64,000 bases of DNA from Roseiarcus sp963820795 (GTDB taxonomy: Bacteria > Pseudomonadota > Alphaproteobacteria > Rhizobiales > Beijerinckiaceae). Of the stretch, positions 45,535-53,746 are shown in pieces. Within the stretch, counting starts at the first letter, position 1; every line of letters begins with the position of its first letter. The notes under the pieces were generated by a model that ran no database searches, was not told the DNA's origin, and saw only the letters and a list, made by a program, of their open reading frames with translations. The stretch lies in the NCBI GenBank assembly GCA_963820795.1, contig CAWGBJ010000002.1, forward strand, positions 186,001 through 250,000, in the 5' to 3' direction. The position numbers and the translations under genes were made by a program.

Positions 45535-46518
45535 TCATCCGATACTCACGACGATCCTCCCGCGCGTTTTTCCCTCAAGGATTCGCCGGCCTGCTTCGAA
45601 CGCTTTGTCGAAGGGAATCGTCTCCGTCATTACCGCCAGCTTCTGCCGGTCGAGTTCATGCGCGAGCCGGCCCCACGCCTCGAGCCTTAGCGGCATCGGA
45701 CAATTGACGCTGTCGATGCCGATCAGCGTGACGCCGCGCAGAATGAATGGGGCGACGGTCATCGGCAAATCCATTCCGCCTGCCAAACCGCAAGCGGCGA
45801 CCGCGCCACCGTAGCGGGTCTGGGCAAGCGCATTGGCGAGCGTGTGCGAACCAACGCCGTCGATACCCGCCGCCCATCGCTCCTTGCCGAGTGGCTTGCC
45901 GGGCGCGTCGAGCGACGACCGCTCGATGATCTCGGAGGCGCCGAGCTCTCGTAGATAGTCGGCCTCGTTCGGCCGGCCGGTGGAGGCGATAACCTTCCAC
46001 CCCTTGCCGGCCAACAGCGAAATGGCGATCGAGCCGACGCCGCCGGCGGCGCCGGTGACAAGCGCCGGTCCCGAGGACGACGTCAAGCCGTGCCGTTCGA
46101 TCGCCATGACCGCTAGCATCGCAGTGTAGCCTGCGGTGCCGATCGCCATAGCCTCGGTGGGGCTGAGACCGGGCGGCAGTTTGATCAGCCAGTCGCCTTT
46201 TACACGCGCCTTTTCGGCGTAGCCGCCGAAATGCGTCTCGCTAAGGCCGTAACCGTTCAGGATGACTTCCTCGCCGATTTGAAAATCCGGCCGGCGGGAA
46301 GTCTCGACGACGCCGGCGAGATCAATGCCCAGCACCATCGGGAACCGGCGGATGATCGCCGATTTGCCGGAGAGCGCGAGCCCGTCCTTGTAGTTGACCG
46401 TCGAGTGCGTGACGCGGACCGTCACGTCGCCCTCCATCAATTCCGACTCGTCCATCCCGACGAAGCGGACATCCTGCCCCGCCTCGGTCTTGTCGGCTCT
46501 GATGGCGCGAAACGGCAT
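45535..46518 (-). CDS. acuI: Acryloyl-CoA reductase/YhdH family quinone oxidoreductase
   Basis: The 327-residue MDR-superfamily enzyme has STVNYKDGLALSGKSAIIRRFPMVLGIDLAG, the NADPH motif VTGAAGGVGSIAISLLAGKGWKV, GIDGVGSHTLANALAQTRYGG and VTLIGIDSVNCP, the signature set of AcuI/YhdH. It reduces acryloyl-CoA to propionyl-CoA or related acrylyl compounds using NADPH. It stands alone. Confidence 0.9.
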   Translation of the reverse strand: MPFRAIRADKTEAGQDVRFVGMDESELMEGDVTVRVTHSTVNYKDGLALSGKSAIIRRFPMVLGIDLAGVVETSRRPDFQIGEEVILNGYGLSETHFGGYAEKARVKGDWLIKLPPGLSPTEAMAIGTAGYTAMLAVMAIERHGLTSSSGPALVTGAAGGVGSIAISLLAGKGWKVIASTGRPNEADYLRELGASEIIERSSLDAPGKPLGKERWAAGIDGVGSHTLANALAQTRYGGAVAACGLAGGMDLPMTVAPFILRGVTLIGIDSVNCPMPLRLEAWGRLAHELDRQKLAVMTETIPFDKAFEAGRRILEGKTRGRIVVSIG

Positions 46519-46607
46519 TCGGGTTTCCTCATAAAGATCGCGGCGGATCTCGACGAGTGTATTCGGCCGCTGCCTAAACGGTCAAACAATTGCGAGAAAA
46601 GTCGGCT

Positions 46608-46874
46608 TTACTGCCGCCGCGAAACGGAAAACTCGCCGGCCGCGGCCCGATCGGCGAGGCGAGCGGCAATAAGCGCAGCATTGTCTTCGCCATGAATTGC
46701 GACGAGTTCGCACATCGCCGCGCAGAGCGCCGCCTCGGCGAAGTCGTCGGCGTCTATTCCGTCGGTCGCCGCCAAGGCGAAAGCCTCGGTCATATAATTG
46801 AACGCGGCTTGGCGCGGGTTTCTGTCCCCGAGCGCGTCCCGTGACATTTGCTTGACGGCGGACATCGACGCCAT
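46608..46874 (-). CDS. Small conserved hypothetical protein
   Basis: The 88-residue product is Ala-rich and predicted helical (FNYMTEAFALAATDGIDADDFAEAALCAAMCELVAIHGEDNAALIAARLADRAAAGEF), with no signal or membrane segment. The codon use matches neighbouring genes. No ribosome site is clear; the ATG three codons in is an alternative. Family and function are not recognised. Confidence 0.6.
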   Translation of the reverse strand: MASMSAVKQMSRDALGDRNPRQAAFNYMTEAFALAATDGIDADDFAEAALCAAMCELVAIHGEDNAALIAARLADRAAAGEFSVSRRQ

Positions 46875-46996
46875 ATTAGAGTGCGGCCCTCAGGAACGCG
46901 ATGTCGGTCATTAAAAAGGGTTAATGGGCGCGCGTTCGCCTTGGCGGCGGTTGCAGGAAAGTCGGCGTGGCGCATGCCGCGTTCTTGGGGAGCACC

Positions 46997-47791
46997 ATGT
47001 GCGGACGTTACGCGATCACTTTGCCGCCGGAGGCGGTACGAGCCTACTTTGCCTATATCGAAACGGTGAATTTCCCGCCGCGTTACAATGTGGCGCCAAC
47101 TCAGCCCGTTCCGGTGGTGATTGCCGACCCCCTGGGCTCGCGGGGAATACGGCACTTCAAGTTGATGCGTTGGGGCTTTCTGCCGGGGTTTGCGAAGGAC
47201 CCAAAGGACTTCCCGCTCATCGTCAACGCGCGGGCAGAGACTCTGGCGGAAAGGCCGAGCTTTCGCGCCGCCCTGAAACGGCGGCGCTGCCTTTTTATCG
47301 CGGATGGCTTCTACGAATGGCGAAAGGATGCACGCGGGCGCGGCGCGCCCAGCCGCCCCTATCTGGTTCGCCGGCTGACCGGTGAGCCGATGGCGCTCGC
47401 CGGCCTTTACGAGACCTATTGCGATCCAAATGGCAGCGAGATCGACACCGCCTGCATCGTGACGACGCCTGCCAATCGGCTTTTGGCCATCGTCCACGAC
47501 CGCATGCCGGCGATCCTCGATCCCGATGATTTCGCTGCGTGGCTCGACGGCCAAGCCGTCGACGACGCCAGGGCGCTCGCCCTCCTGAAACCCGCGCCGG
47601 AGGAGGCTCTCGAACTTGTGGAGGTCGGACGCGCCGTCAATCGCGCGGCCAACGACCATGACGACTTGCAGAAGCCGGTTGCCGGGCCAATCCGCGCCGG
47701 CGACAACGTGACGCTGTTCGATTTTGCAGCCGCGGACGATGCGGCGCAATCGAGCCCGGCAGAGGAAAAAGCCCTGAGATCTCATGCCTGA
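46997..47791 (+). CDS. SOS response-associated peptidase (SRAP/YedK/HMCES family)
   Basis: The 264-residue protein starts MCGRYAITLP with the catalytic Cys2, exposed after Met removal, followed by FPPRYNVAPTQPVPVV, MRWGFLPGF, NARAETLAERPSFR, the glutamate motif FYEWRK and the histidine motif VHDRMPAIL. SRAP proteins bind abasic sites in single-stranded DNA by a thiazolidine crosslink. The start is fixed by Cys2. It overlaps tag by 8 bases. Confidence 0.93.
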   Translation: MCGRYAITLPPEAVRAYFAYIETVNFPPRYNVAPTQPVPVVIADPLGSRGIRHFKLMRWGFLPGFAKDPKDFPLIVNARAETLAERPSFRAALKRRRCLFIADGFYEWRKDARGRGAPSRPYLVRRLTGEPMALAGLYETYCDPNGSEIDTACIVTTPANRLLAIVHDRMPAILDPDDFAAWLDGQAVDDARALALLKPAPEEALELVEVGRAVNRAANDHDDLQKPVAGPIRAGDNVTLFDFAAADDAAQSSPAEEKALRSHA

Positions 47792-48419
47792 GCGGGAGCG
47801 GAAGCGACTCATGACGGCGGTCGCCGCCGCCGACGGGCTCATGCGCTGCCCCTGGCCGGGCGACGATCCGCTCTACCTCGCCTATCACGACGACGAATGG
47901 GGCACGCCGGAATATGACGATCGAGCGCTGTTCGAGAAGCTCGTTCTGGACGGCTTCCAGGCTGGCCTTTCGTGGATCACCATCCTGCGCAAGCGGCCAG
48001 CCTTCCGCACCGCCTTCGATGGGTTCGAGCCGGAGAAAATCGCCCGCTGGGACGCGGCCAAGAAGGCGGCGCTGATGCAGGACCCCGGCATCGTGCGCAA
48101 CCGCGCCAAGATCGACGCCACGGTCGCGCTCGCGCGCATATATCTGGACCTCGCCGATACGGGCGGCTTCGCCCGGCATCTCTGGAGCTTCGTCGACGGG
48201 CGGCCGATCGAGCACGCCCGCCGCAGCTTGGCGGAGATCCCGGCCGACAGCGACATCTCGCGCGCAATCGCCAAGGATTTGCGCGCCCGCGGCGGAAATT
48301 TCGTCGGCCCGACGATCATCTACGCCTTCATGCAGGCGACCGGCATGGTCAACGATCACCTCGTCGACTGCTGCCGCTACGAAGCTTGCCGCGCGCTGGC
48401 GCGCCAGTTTGGAACGTGA
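47784..48419 (+). CDS. tag: DNA-3-methyladenine glycosylase I
   Basis: The 211-residue enzyme has the Tag family pattern: CPWPGDDPLYLAYHDDEWGTPEYDDRALFEKLVLDGFQAGLSW at the N-terminus (split here only for length: CPWPGDDPL, YHDDEWG, FEKLVLDGFQAG), FVGPTIIYAFMQATGMVNDH and the zinc-type HLVDCCRY. It removes 3-methyladenine from DNA. An internal ATG (47811) gives an alternative start. It lies between SRAP and HD genes with overlaps on both sides. Confidence 0.93.
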   Translation: MPERERKRLMTAVAAADGLMRCPWPGDDPLYLAYHDDEWGTPEYDDRALFEKLVLDGFQAGLSWITILRKRPAFRTAFDGFEPEKIARWDAAKKAALMQDPGIVRNRAKIDATVALARIYLDLADTGGFARHLWSFVDGRPIEHARRSLAEIPADSDISRAIAKDLRARGGNFVGPTIIYAFMQATGMVNDHLVDCCRYEACRALARQFGT

Positions 48420-49027
48420 AGGATCGGCCGCCGCCGCGCGCCTGGCAGCGCATGTTGTCAGGTCGGCGGCTTGACCTCATCGAACCGTCTCCGTTCGACA
48501 TCGAGATCGGCGACATCGCACACGGTCTCGCCCGCGTCGCCCGCTGGAACGGCCAGACCAAGGGGCCCGAGATCTTCTCTGTCGCCCAGCATTCGCTGCT
48601 CGTCGAAGCGCTCTTTGCCGCTGGCGGCTCGGCGCCGATGCGACCATCGCGGCTTGCGGCGCTGCTGCACGACGGGCCGGAATATGTGATCGGCGACATG
48701 ATCTCGCCATTCAAGGAGGCCATCGGCAGCCCCTACAGGCGGATCGAAGCCCGTCTCCAGGGAGCAATCCACATCCGCTTCGGCCTGCCTGCGCAATTGC
48801 CGCAGGATCTGGCGAAGCGCATCAAAGCCGCGGATCGGATTTCCGCCTATTTCGAGGCGACCATGCTCGCCGGGTTTGCCGTCGCCGAAGCCCGCAAGCT
48901 TTTCGGAGAGCCCGATTTGCCCATCCGCGATTTCGCCAGTTTTCTCGAACCGATGCGTCCGGGCGATGCGGAGGAGCGCTTTCTGCGCCGTTTCACGGAA
49001 CTCGACGCCGAGAGGGTCGACCCGTAA
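48416..49027 (+). CDS. HD-domain hydrolase, YfbR-like
   Basis: The 203-residue protein has the HD metal-site residues: QHSLLVEAL, LLHDGPEYVIGD and the late Asp in KAADRISAYFEA. The family includes YfbR 5'-nucleotidases that dephosphorylate deoxynucleoside monophosphates. The start GTG overlaps the tag stop by four bases, so it is coupled to the repair genes and may help to balance nucleotide pools. Confidence 0.85.
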   Translation: MKDRPPPRAWQRMLSGRRLDLIEPSPFDIEIGDIAHGLARVARWNGQTKGPEIFSVAQHSLLVEALFAAGGSAPMRPSRLAALLHDGPEYVIGDMISPFKEAIGSPYRRIEARLQGAIHIRFGLPAQLPQDLAKRIKAADRISAYFEATMLAGFAVAEARKLFGEPDLPIRDFASFLEPMRPGDAEERFLRRFTELDAERVDP

Positions 49028-49059
49028 GCAAGCGCGGCCGCAACAGGAGGACCCATTCC

Positions 49060-49572
49060 ATGCCGCGCCTTCACGTGTGCTCGCTGGCCCTGATCAGCGA
49101 CACCGTCGCTGAGACCGGCGCTCGCTCCCTCGTCACCCTCTTGAGCCCCGGCACGACGGTCGCCCGCCCGCCGGCGATCACGCCCGCGCGGCATCTCTAT
49201 CTCGCCGTGTCGGACATCGTCACGCCCATGCCCGGCCAGGTTCTGCCCGAACATACGCATCTGGGCGAACTCCTGGCGTTCATCCGCGCCTGGGACCGAG
49301 AAGAGCCCATGGTAATCCATTGCTTTGCCGGCGTCAGCCGGTCGACGGCGGCCGCCTTCATCGCCGCCTGCGCGCTGAAGCCGCAACGCGACGAATTCGC
49401 CATCGCCCGCGCGATGCGCGCGGCTTCCGCCACCGCCACGCCGAACGGCCGCCTCGTCGCGCTCGCCGACCTCGCGCTGGGCCGAAACGGTCGAATGAGC
49501 GCTGCGATTGAGGAAATCGGGCGCGGCGAAGCGTGCTTCGAGGGGACGCCGTTCACGTTGGAGCTGGCCTGA
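49060..49572 (+). CDS. Dual-specificity/tyrosine phosphatase-like protein
   Basis: The 170-residue protein has the P-loop MVIHCFAGVSRSTAAAFIAA (HCx5RS), preceded by a conserved Asp region (AVSDIVTP). It is probably a cytoplasmic protein phosphatase. AGGAGG precedes the ATG. It follows the HD gene by 32 bases on the same strand and may be the last gene of that operon. Confidence 0.85.
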   Translation: MPRLHVCSLALISDTVAETGARSLVTLLSPGTTVARPPAITPARHLYLAVSDIVTPMPGQVLPEHTHLGELLAFIRAWDREEPMVIHCFAGVSRSTAAAFIAACALKPQRDEFAIARAMRAASATATPNGRLVALADLALGRNGRMSAAIEEIGRGEACFEGTPFTLELA

Positions 49573-49587
49573 AAGCAGGGACGCGCC

Positions 49588-49992
49588 TCAGCCCTTCACC
49601 GCCTTTGTCATCGCCTCCTGCTCGGATGGCGATGGCGAGCCGTAAAAAGCGGGATCGTTGTCTTTGCCGCCGAGCGCGCCATAGGCGTGGGCGCCGGACG
49701 CGTCGAACAGGACGACGAACTTGTGTTCGGCGCAATCGGTGGGTTCGCAGACGAAGGAAAGCGCATAGGGCTTGCCGTCGATGGTCAGGTTGGTGATTTG
49801 TGCGGAAAGCCCGTCGAAGTCTCTGTTGAACCGGACGAGCCAGTCCGGGGTCGGCTGGACGAGTTTCATCAGCCGGTCCCAGGCGGCGTGGTAGGGTGTC
49901 CTGCCGTGCAAGGCATCGAACAGGAATTCCGTTTCCCCAGCCTGGGCGGAGGCAGCGAGAAGACCGAAAGCGAGGGCGATGCTGAAGCGCAT
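49588..49992 (-). CDS. Ivy-family periplasmic lysozyme inhibitor-like protein
   Basis: The 134-residue product has a cleavable signal peptide (residues 1-18) and the Ivy signature loop CEPTDCAEHKFVVLFD, which in the E. coli protein is CKPHDC and enters the lysozyme active site. The fold block SFVCEP and the C-terminal LGGKDNDPAFYGSPS fit. It may protect peptidoglycan from lysozyme or regulate endogenous transglycosylases. Confidence 0.8.
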   Translation of the reverse strand: MRFSIALAFGLLAASAQAGETEFLFDALHGRTPYHAAWDRLMKLVQPTPDWLVRFNRDFDGLSAQITNLTIDGKPYALSFVCEPTDCAEHKFVVLFDASGAHAYGALGGKDNDPAFYGSPSPSEQEAMTKAVKG

Positions 49993-50033
49993 TGTCGGGA
50001 GAGATCCGGTTAGCGGTGGGAGGGTCGAGGCCT

Positions 50034-50270
50034 TCAGAACGCCTTGAAGGTTATGATCGTGCGGGTGTCAACGATGCCTGGGATTCCCTGGACCTTGTGT
50101 CCGACGAAATGGCCGATGTCGACATCGCTCTCGACATAGAATTTGGCCAGAATGTCGAATTCACCCGCAGTCGAATAGATCTCGGAGGCGATCTCGGCTT
50201 CCGCCAAGGCGCTCGCCACTTCGTAGGTGCGGCCGAGGGCGCATTTGATCTGGATGAAAAAGGTCTGCAT
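50034..50270 (-). CDS. Stand-alone Lrp/AsnC ligand-binding (RAM) domain protein
   Basis: The 78-residue protein consists only of the alpha-beta RAM domain: MQTFFIQIKCALGRTYEVASALAEAE, then STAGEFDILAKFYVES and GIPGIVDTRTIITFKAF. There is no helix-turn-helix. Such proteins may bind amino acids and modify partner regulators. The start was taken at the ATG directly before the domain; the gene begins 4 bases after the stop of the preceding gene. Confidence 0.88.
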   Translation of the reverse strand: MQTFFIQIKCALGRTYEVASALAEAEIASEIYSTAGEFDILAKFYVESDVDIGHFVGHKVQGIPGIVDTRTIITFKAF

Positions 50271-50274
50271 CGGA

Positions 50275-51228
50275 TCACGGCCCCTCTTTGCCGTTCTCTT
50301 GTGCAACAACTTCGACGTCGCGGTCCATACCGGTCTGCACCTCGAACGTCGACTGGTATGTCTTCGCGTCGTGCCTTGCGATCACGACATACTCGCCCTC
50401 GGCCAGGACGAGCGATGGAAAAGCGCCTATCAACTCGCGGATGACGTCGCCGCCCGGCGTCAGCACGGTGAAGGTAGTGTTGGCGAGCGCCTCTGCCCCC
50501 GGCTTGTTGACGAGCTTGAGCGTCAGGGTCGCGCAGCGATGGCGAATCGTCACATCGGTGAGCTTGCCGGCCGTGACCTTGATATCGGCGGAGACAATCG
50601 AATTGGATGGCAGAATTGCGGGCTGCACGGGCGTCGCCGACTTTCCCGAAGCCGGCGCGGCGGTGGCGAGGAAGCGCCCGCCGACCGTGTCGAGGTAGGT
50701 CGAAACGATATGGTAGGCGCCTTCCGGCAGACCGATGATTTCGCCTGCCCTCGCCTTGGCGTCGACGAGCTTGCCCTCGGGATTGCGGCCTTCAGGCACG
50801 TAGATCTCGAGCGATAGCTTGGATGGGTCGATCGGCGCTTCGGCGAGCGTGCCGCCGATCCTCAGTCCACCCGCCGCAAGGAGCAGCCTTTCGGAGCGAA
50901 TCTCGGGTCCGAGCGATACGCGCCTGGTTGCGCTGGCAAGTCCGAGCGCGACATGCACGACGTAGTCGCCTGGAGGAATGGTGAGCGTCGGCTGGGCCAG
51001 ATTCGATTCCACAATCAAAGCATGCGATCCGTCGGCATCCGCCTGGGTGCGAAAAATCCGCCAGCGCAATCCCCCCGCCAGTGGCGCGCCGCCGTCAGTC
51101 AGCGCTGCAGAAAGACTGAGCGTCGCCTGCCCGTCCGCCGTAGCGGGGTCCGCCTCAACCGACGTGGTCAGCACGAACGCGGCCGCCATGAAGACGACGG
51201 TCGCAACGGTTCGCCAGATGAATCTCAT
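50275..51228 (-). CDS. Secreted conserved hypothetical protein with beta-rich repeats
   Basis: The 317-residue product has a signal peptide (RTVATVVFMAAAFVLTTSVEA) and repeated beta-sandwich-like strands ending in GDYVVHVALG, GAYHIVSTYL and GEYVVIARHD, three similar phrases that suggest carboxypeptidase-regulatory-like domains. The C-terminus has TYQSTFEVQTGMDRDVEV. I do not recognise a named family. Probable location is the periplasm or cell surface. Confidence 0.7.
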   Translation of the reverse strand: MRFIWRTVATVVFMAAAFVLTTSVEADPATADGQATLSLSAALTDGGAPLAGGLRWRIFRTQADADGSHALIVESNLAQPTLTIPPGDYVVHVALGLASATRRVSLGPEIRSERLLLAAGGLRIGGTLAEAPIDPSKLSLEIYVPEGRNPEGKLVDAKARAGEIIGLPEGAYHIVSTYLDTVGGRFLATAAPASGKSATPVQPAILPSNSIVSADIKVTAGKLTDVTIRHRCATLTLKLVNKPGAEALANTTFTVLTPGGDVIRELIGAFPSLVLAEGEYVVIARHDAKTYQSTFEVQTGMDRDVEVVAQENGKEGP

Positions 51229-51421
51229 TCCTTGTCCCGTTGCCGAAACGGCGGCTTCCGCCAAAGCGCGCTGCCGCAGAGCCGGACCGCCCAAGGCCTG
51301 GCCGACTGAGCCCTTGCGGCGGCGCCGAGAACACAAACGGCTGGTGCCGCGATAATGAGGCGGATCGAAGGCGTTTACAGCCGTGCCGAATTACGCCAAT
51401 CAGCGCTGAAGGACGAACGCA

Positions 51422-51988
51422 ATGAACGACACGATCACCCTTCTCAAACACCGCCGATCGGCGCCGCCGGCGATCATGACGGGTCCTGGTCCTTCGCCCG
51501 AAGAGCTGACCACAATGCTCACCGTCGCCTCGCGCGTACCGGACCACGGCAAGCTCGCACCCTGGCGCTTCATCCTCTTCAAGGACGATGCGCGGGATCG
51601 CGCCGGTCGACTCGCGCTCGACATCCGCCTCGCCGACAAGCCGGACCTCGACGAGACCGGCAGAGCGGAGGAATTGCGCCGCTTCGCGCACGCGCCGCTG
51701 GTGGTTGGCGTCGTCTCGCGCGCCGCGCCGCATGTCAAGATTCCGGAATGGGAGCAGATTCTCTCTTCTGGTGCGGCCTGCATGAATATGATTGTCGCCG
51801 CGCGCGCGCTTGGCTATTCCGCCACCTGGCTGACCGGGTGGCCCGCCTACGACGCGCGGTTTCGCGCGGCGATCGGCCTTGGCGAACACGAACGCATTGC
51901 CGGATTCATTCATATTGGCCGGGCGGTCGCGATCGAAGACAGACCGCGTCCCCGGCTCGACGAGATCGTGACGACGTTTCCCTCCTGA
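51422..51988 (+). CDS. Nitroreductase family protein
   Basis: The 188-residue flavoprotein has the nitroreductase signature: LLKHRRSAPP, VASRVPDHGKLAPWRFILF, EQILSSGAACMNMIVAARALGYSATWLTGW. It uses FMN and NAD(P)H to reduce nitro groups or quinones. It lies 10 bases before a flavin reductase-type gene on the same strand. Confidence 0.88.
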   Translation: MNDTITLLKHRRSAPPAIMTGPGPSPEELTTMLTVASRVPDHGKLAPWRFILFKDDARDRAGRLALDIRLADKPDLDETGRAEELRRFAHAPLVVGVVSRAAPHVKIPEWEQILSSGAACMNMIVAARALGYSATWLTGWPAYDARFRAAIGLGEHERIAGFIHIGRAVAIEDRPRPRLDEIVTTFPS

Positions 51989-51998
51989 GGACGCCGAG

Positions 51999-52619
51999 AT
52001 GTTCTACCGGACTGGCGAACGCGACCGGGCGAAGCTGCCGCACGATCCCTTCAAAGCGATTGTCGCCCCGCGTCCGATCGGTTGGATATCGACGCGCGCG
52101 AGAGACGGCCGTGTCAACCTTGCCCCTTACAGTTTCTTCAACGGCTTCTGTAGCGCCCCGCCCATCGTGGGCTTCTCCAGTGACGGAGGTTGGAAGGACT
52201 CGGCCTCCTTCGCCAGGGAGAGCGGGGAATTCGTCGCCAATCTGGCGACGAGCGGTCTGCGGCAACCGATGAATGCGACCTCGGCGCCGCTGCCGCGCGG
52301 CGAGAATGAGTTCATCCATGCCGGGCTCACGATGGCCGATTGCCAGCTCGTTGCCGCGCCGCGGGTGGCGGAGAGTCCCGCCGCGCTTGAATGCAAGGTC
52401 GTCGAAATTATTGAGATCCGCAAGGCTTCCGGCGCATTGAGCGGCGCCATCCTCGTGATTGGCGAAGTCGTCGCCGTCCACATCGACGATGCCTTCATCC
52501 GCGAGGGCCGCTTCGACACCGCGGGCGCGCGACCACTCGCGCGCTGCGGCTATCAGGACTACGCGATTGTCGAACAAGTTTTCGCGCTTCCGCGGCCTGA
52601 GGGCGGCGGCAATATCTGA
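51999..52619 (+). CDS. Flavin reductase-like domain protein
   Basis: The 206-residue protein has the FMN-binding split-barrel pattern IVAPRPIGWISTRARDGRVNLAPYSFFNGFCSAPPIVGFS and KDSASFARESGEFVANLA, then LECKVVEIIEI and VIGEVVAVHIDD. It may supply reduced flavin or act on an unknown substrate. It is likely cotranscribed with the nitroreductase gene. Confidence 0.88.
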   Translation: MFYRTGERDRAKLPHDPFKAIVAPRPIGWISTRARDGRVNLAPYSFFNGFCSAPPIVGFSSDGGWKDSASFARESGEFVANLATSGLRQPMNATSAPLPRGENEFIHAGLTMADCQLVAAPRVAESPAALECKVVEIIEIRKASGALSGAILVIGEVVAVHIDDAFIREGRFDTAGARPLARCGYQDYAIVEQVFALPRPEGGGNI

Positions 52620-52978
52620 ATCGCCGGGCGGCTTGTGGTGAGAGCAGCCCGGTGGTCGCGTAGCCGCGAACCGAGCTCGTTCATGACAACGAGATGAAGT
52701 TCGGCGCTTCTTCGACCATGAAGCGGAACTTCTTCCTATCGAGCAACGCGAGTTCGCAAGGCTCCTTTGTGGGCGCGGTGGATCATCCTCCGCTTTTTCG
52801 TCCAGCAGCGAAAGGATGCCGAGCGCCTTGATTTTCTGAACGGTCTTGATGATCTTCTGCTTCGCGGCAGCCTCCACCGAGTCCTTTACGACCGTACTTC
52901 GGGTCGCCCTCGTGACAGATGAAGTCGCTCATCACGGCATCACGGTTTCAATCGCTCGGGCAATCGGACGGAAGCCTC
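52620..52978. other. Gap with a cNMP-domain relic
   Basis: On the minus strand, ELALLDRKKFRFMVEEAPNF (about 52690-52760) resembles the end of a cyclic-nucleotide-binding domain; just upstream, in another frame, AAAKQKIIKTVQKIKALGIL has coding-type composition. Neither forms a whole gene. The rest shows nothing. Confidence 0.4.
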
Positions 52979-53740
52979 TCACTGGGTCAAGCCGGTCAAG
53001 TCGCCAGTGATGACCTGTTCGACCTCCGCCACCGAAGTCTTCTTCGGGTCGATGTCGTCGGCGACGATCTTGCCCCGGCGCATCACCACGATGCGGTCGA
53101 CCACCTGGAACACGTGATGGATGTTGTGGGCGATGAAGATGCAGGAGTGGCCGGAATCGCGAGCGTTGCGTACGAAGCGCAGCACCCCTTGCGTTTCGGC
53201 GACGCCGAGATTGTTGGTCGGTTCGTCGAGGATGATGAGATCGCTGTCGAAATACATGGCGCGGGCGATTGCGACCGCCTGGCGCTCGCCGCCGGAGAGA
53301 GAACCGATCGGCGTCGAGGCCGGGATCGCCTTGCCGATTCCCACTCTCCTGAGGAGAGCGCCGGCGACCTCCTCCATCAGCGCAGCGTCCATATGGTCGA
53401 AGACGCGCGGCCCCTTGATCGGTTCGCGACCGAGGAACAGATTGCGGGCGATCGACAGTTGCGTAACGAGCGCCGAATCCTGATAGATGGTCTCGATGCC
53501 CTGGGCGATGGCGTCCGTGGTGCTGCGCATTTCGAGTCGCTTGCCGCGGACATAGATTTCGCCGCTGGTCGCGCGCAGGGCGCCCGAAAGCACCTTGATC
53601 AGAGTGGACTTTCCTGCCCCGTTGTCGCCGAGGAGGCCGACGATTTCCTGGCGCGACACCTTCAGATTTACATCGTCGAGCGCCTGCACCCGGCCGAAGA
53701 ACTTGTTGATATGCTCCATGCGGATCAAGTCTTCGGCCAT
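52979..53740 (-). CDS. Sugar ABC transporter ATP-binding protein, single-domain (FrcA type)
   Basis: The 253-residue protein has one ABC domain: Walker A GDNGAGKST (about 37-45), signature LSGGERQAVAIARA, Walker B LIILDEPTNNLG and the H-loop IFIAHNIHHV. Single-domain ATPases of this kind serve fructose-type importers. The permease gene lies 6 bases upstream on the same strand. Confidence 0.92.
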   Translation of the reverse strand: MAEDLIRMEHINKFFGRVQALDDVNLKVSRQEIVGLLGDNGAGKSTLIKVLSGALRATSGEIYVRGKRLEMRSTTDAIAQGIETIYQDSALVTQLSIARNLFLGREPIKGPRVFDHMDAALMEEVAGALLRRVGIGKAIPASTPIGSLSGGERQAVAIARAMYFDSDLIILDEPTNNLGVAETQGVLRFVRNARDSGHSCIFIAHNIHHVFQVVDRIVVMRRGKIVADDIDPKKTSVAEVEQVITGDLTGLTQ

Positions 53741-53746
53741 CGCGCT

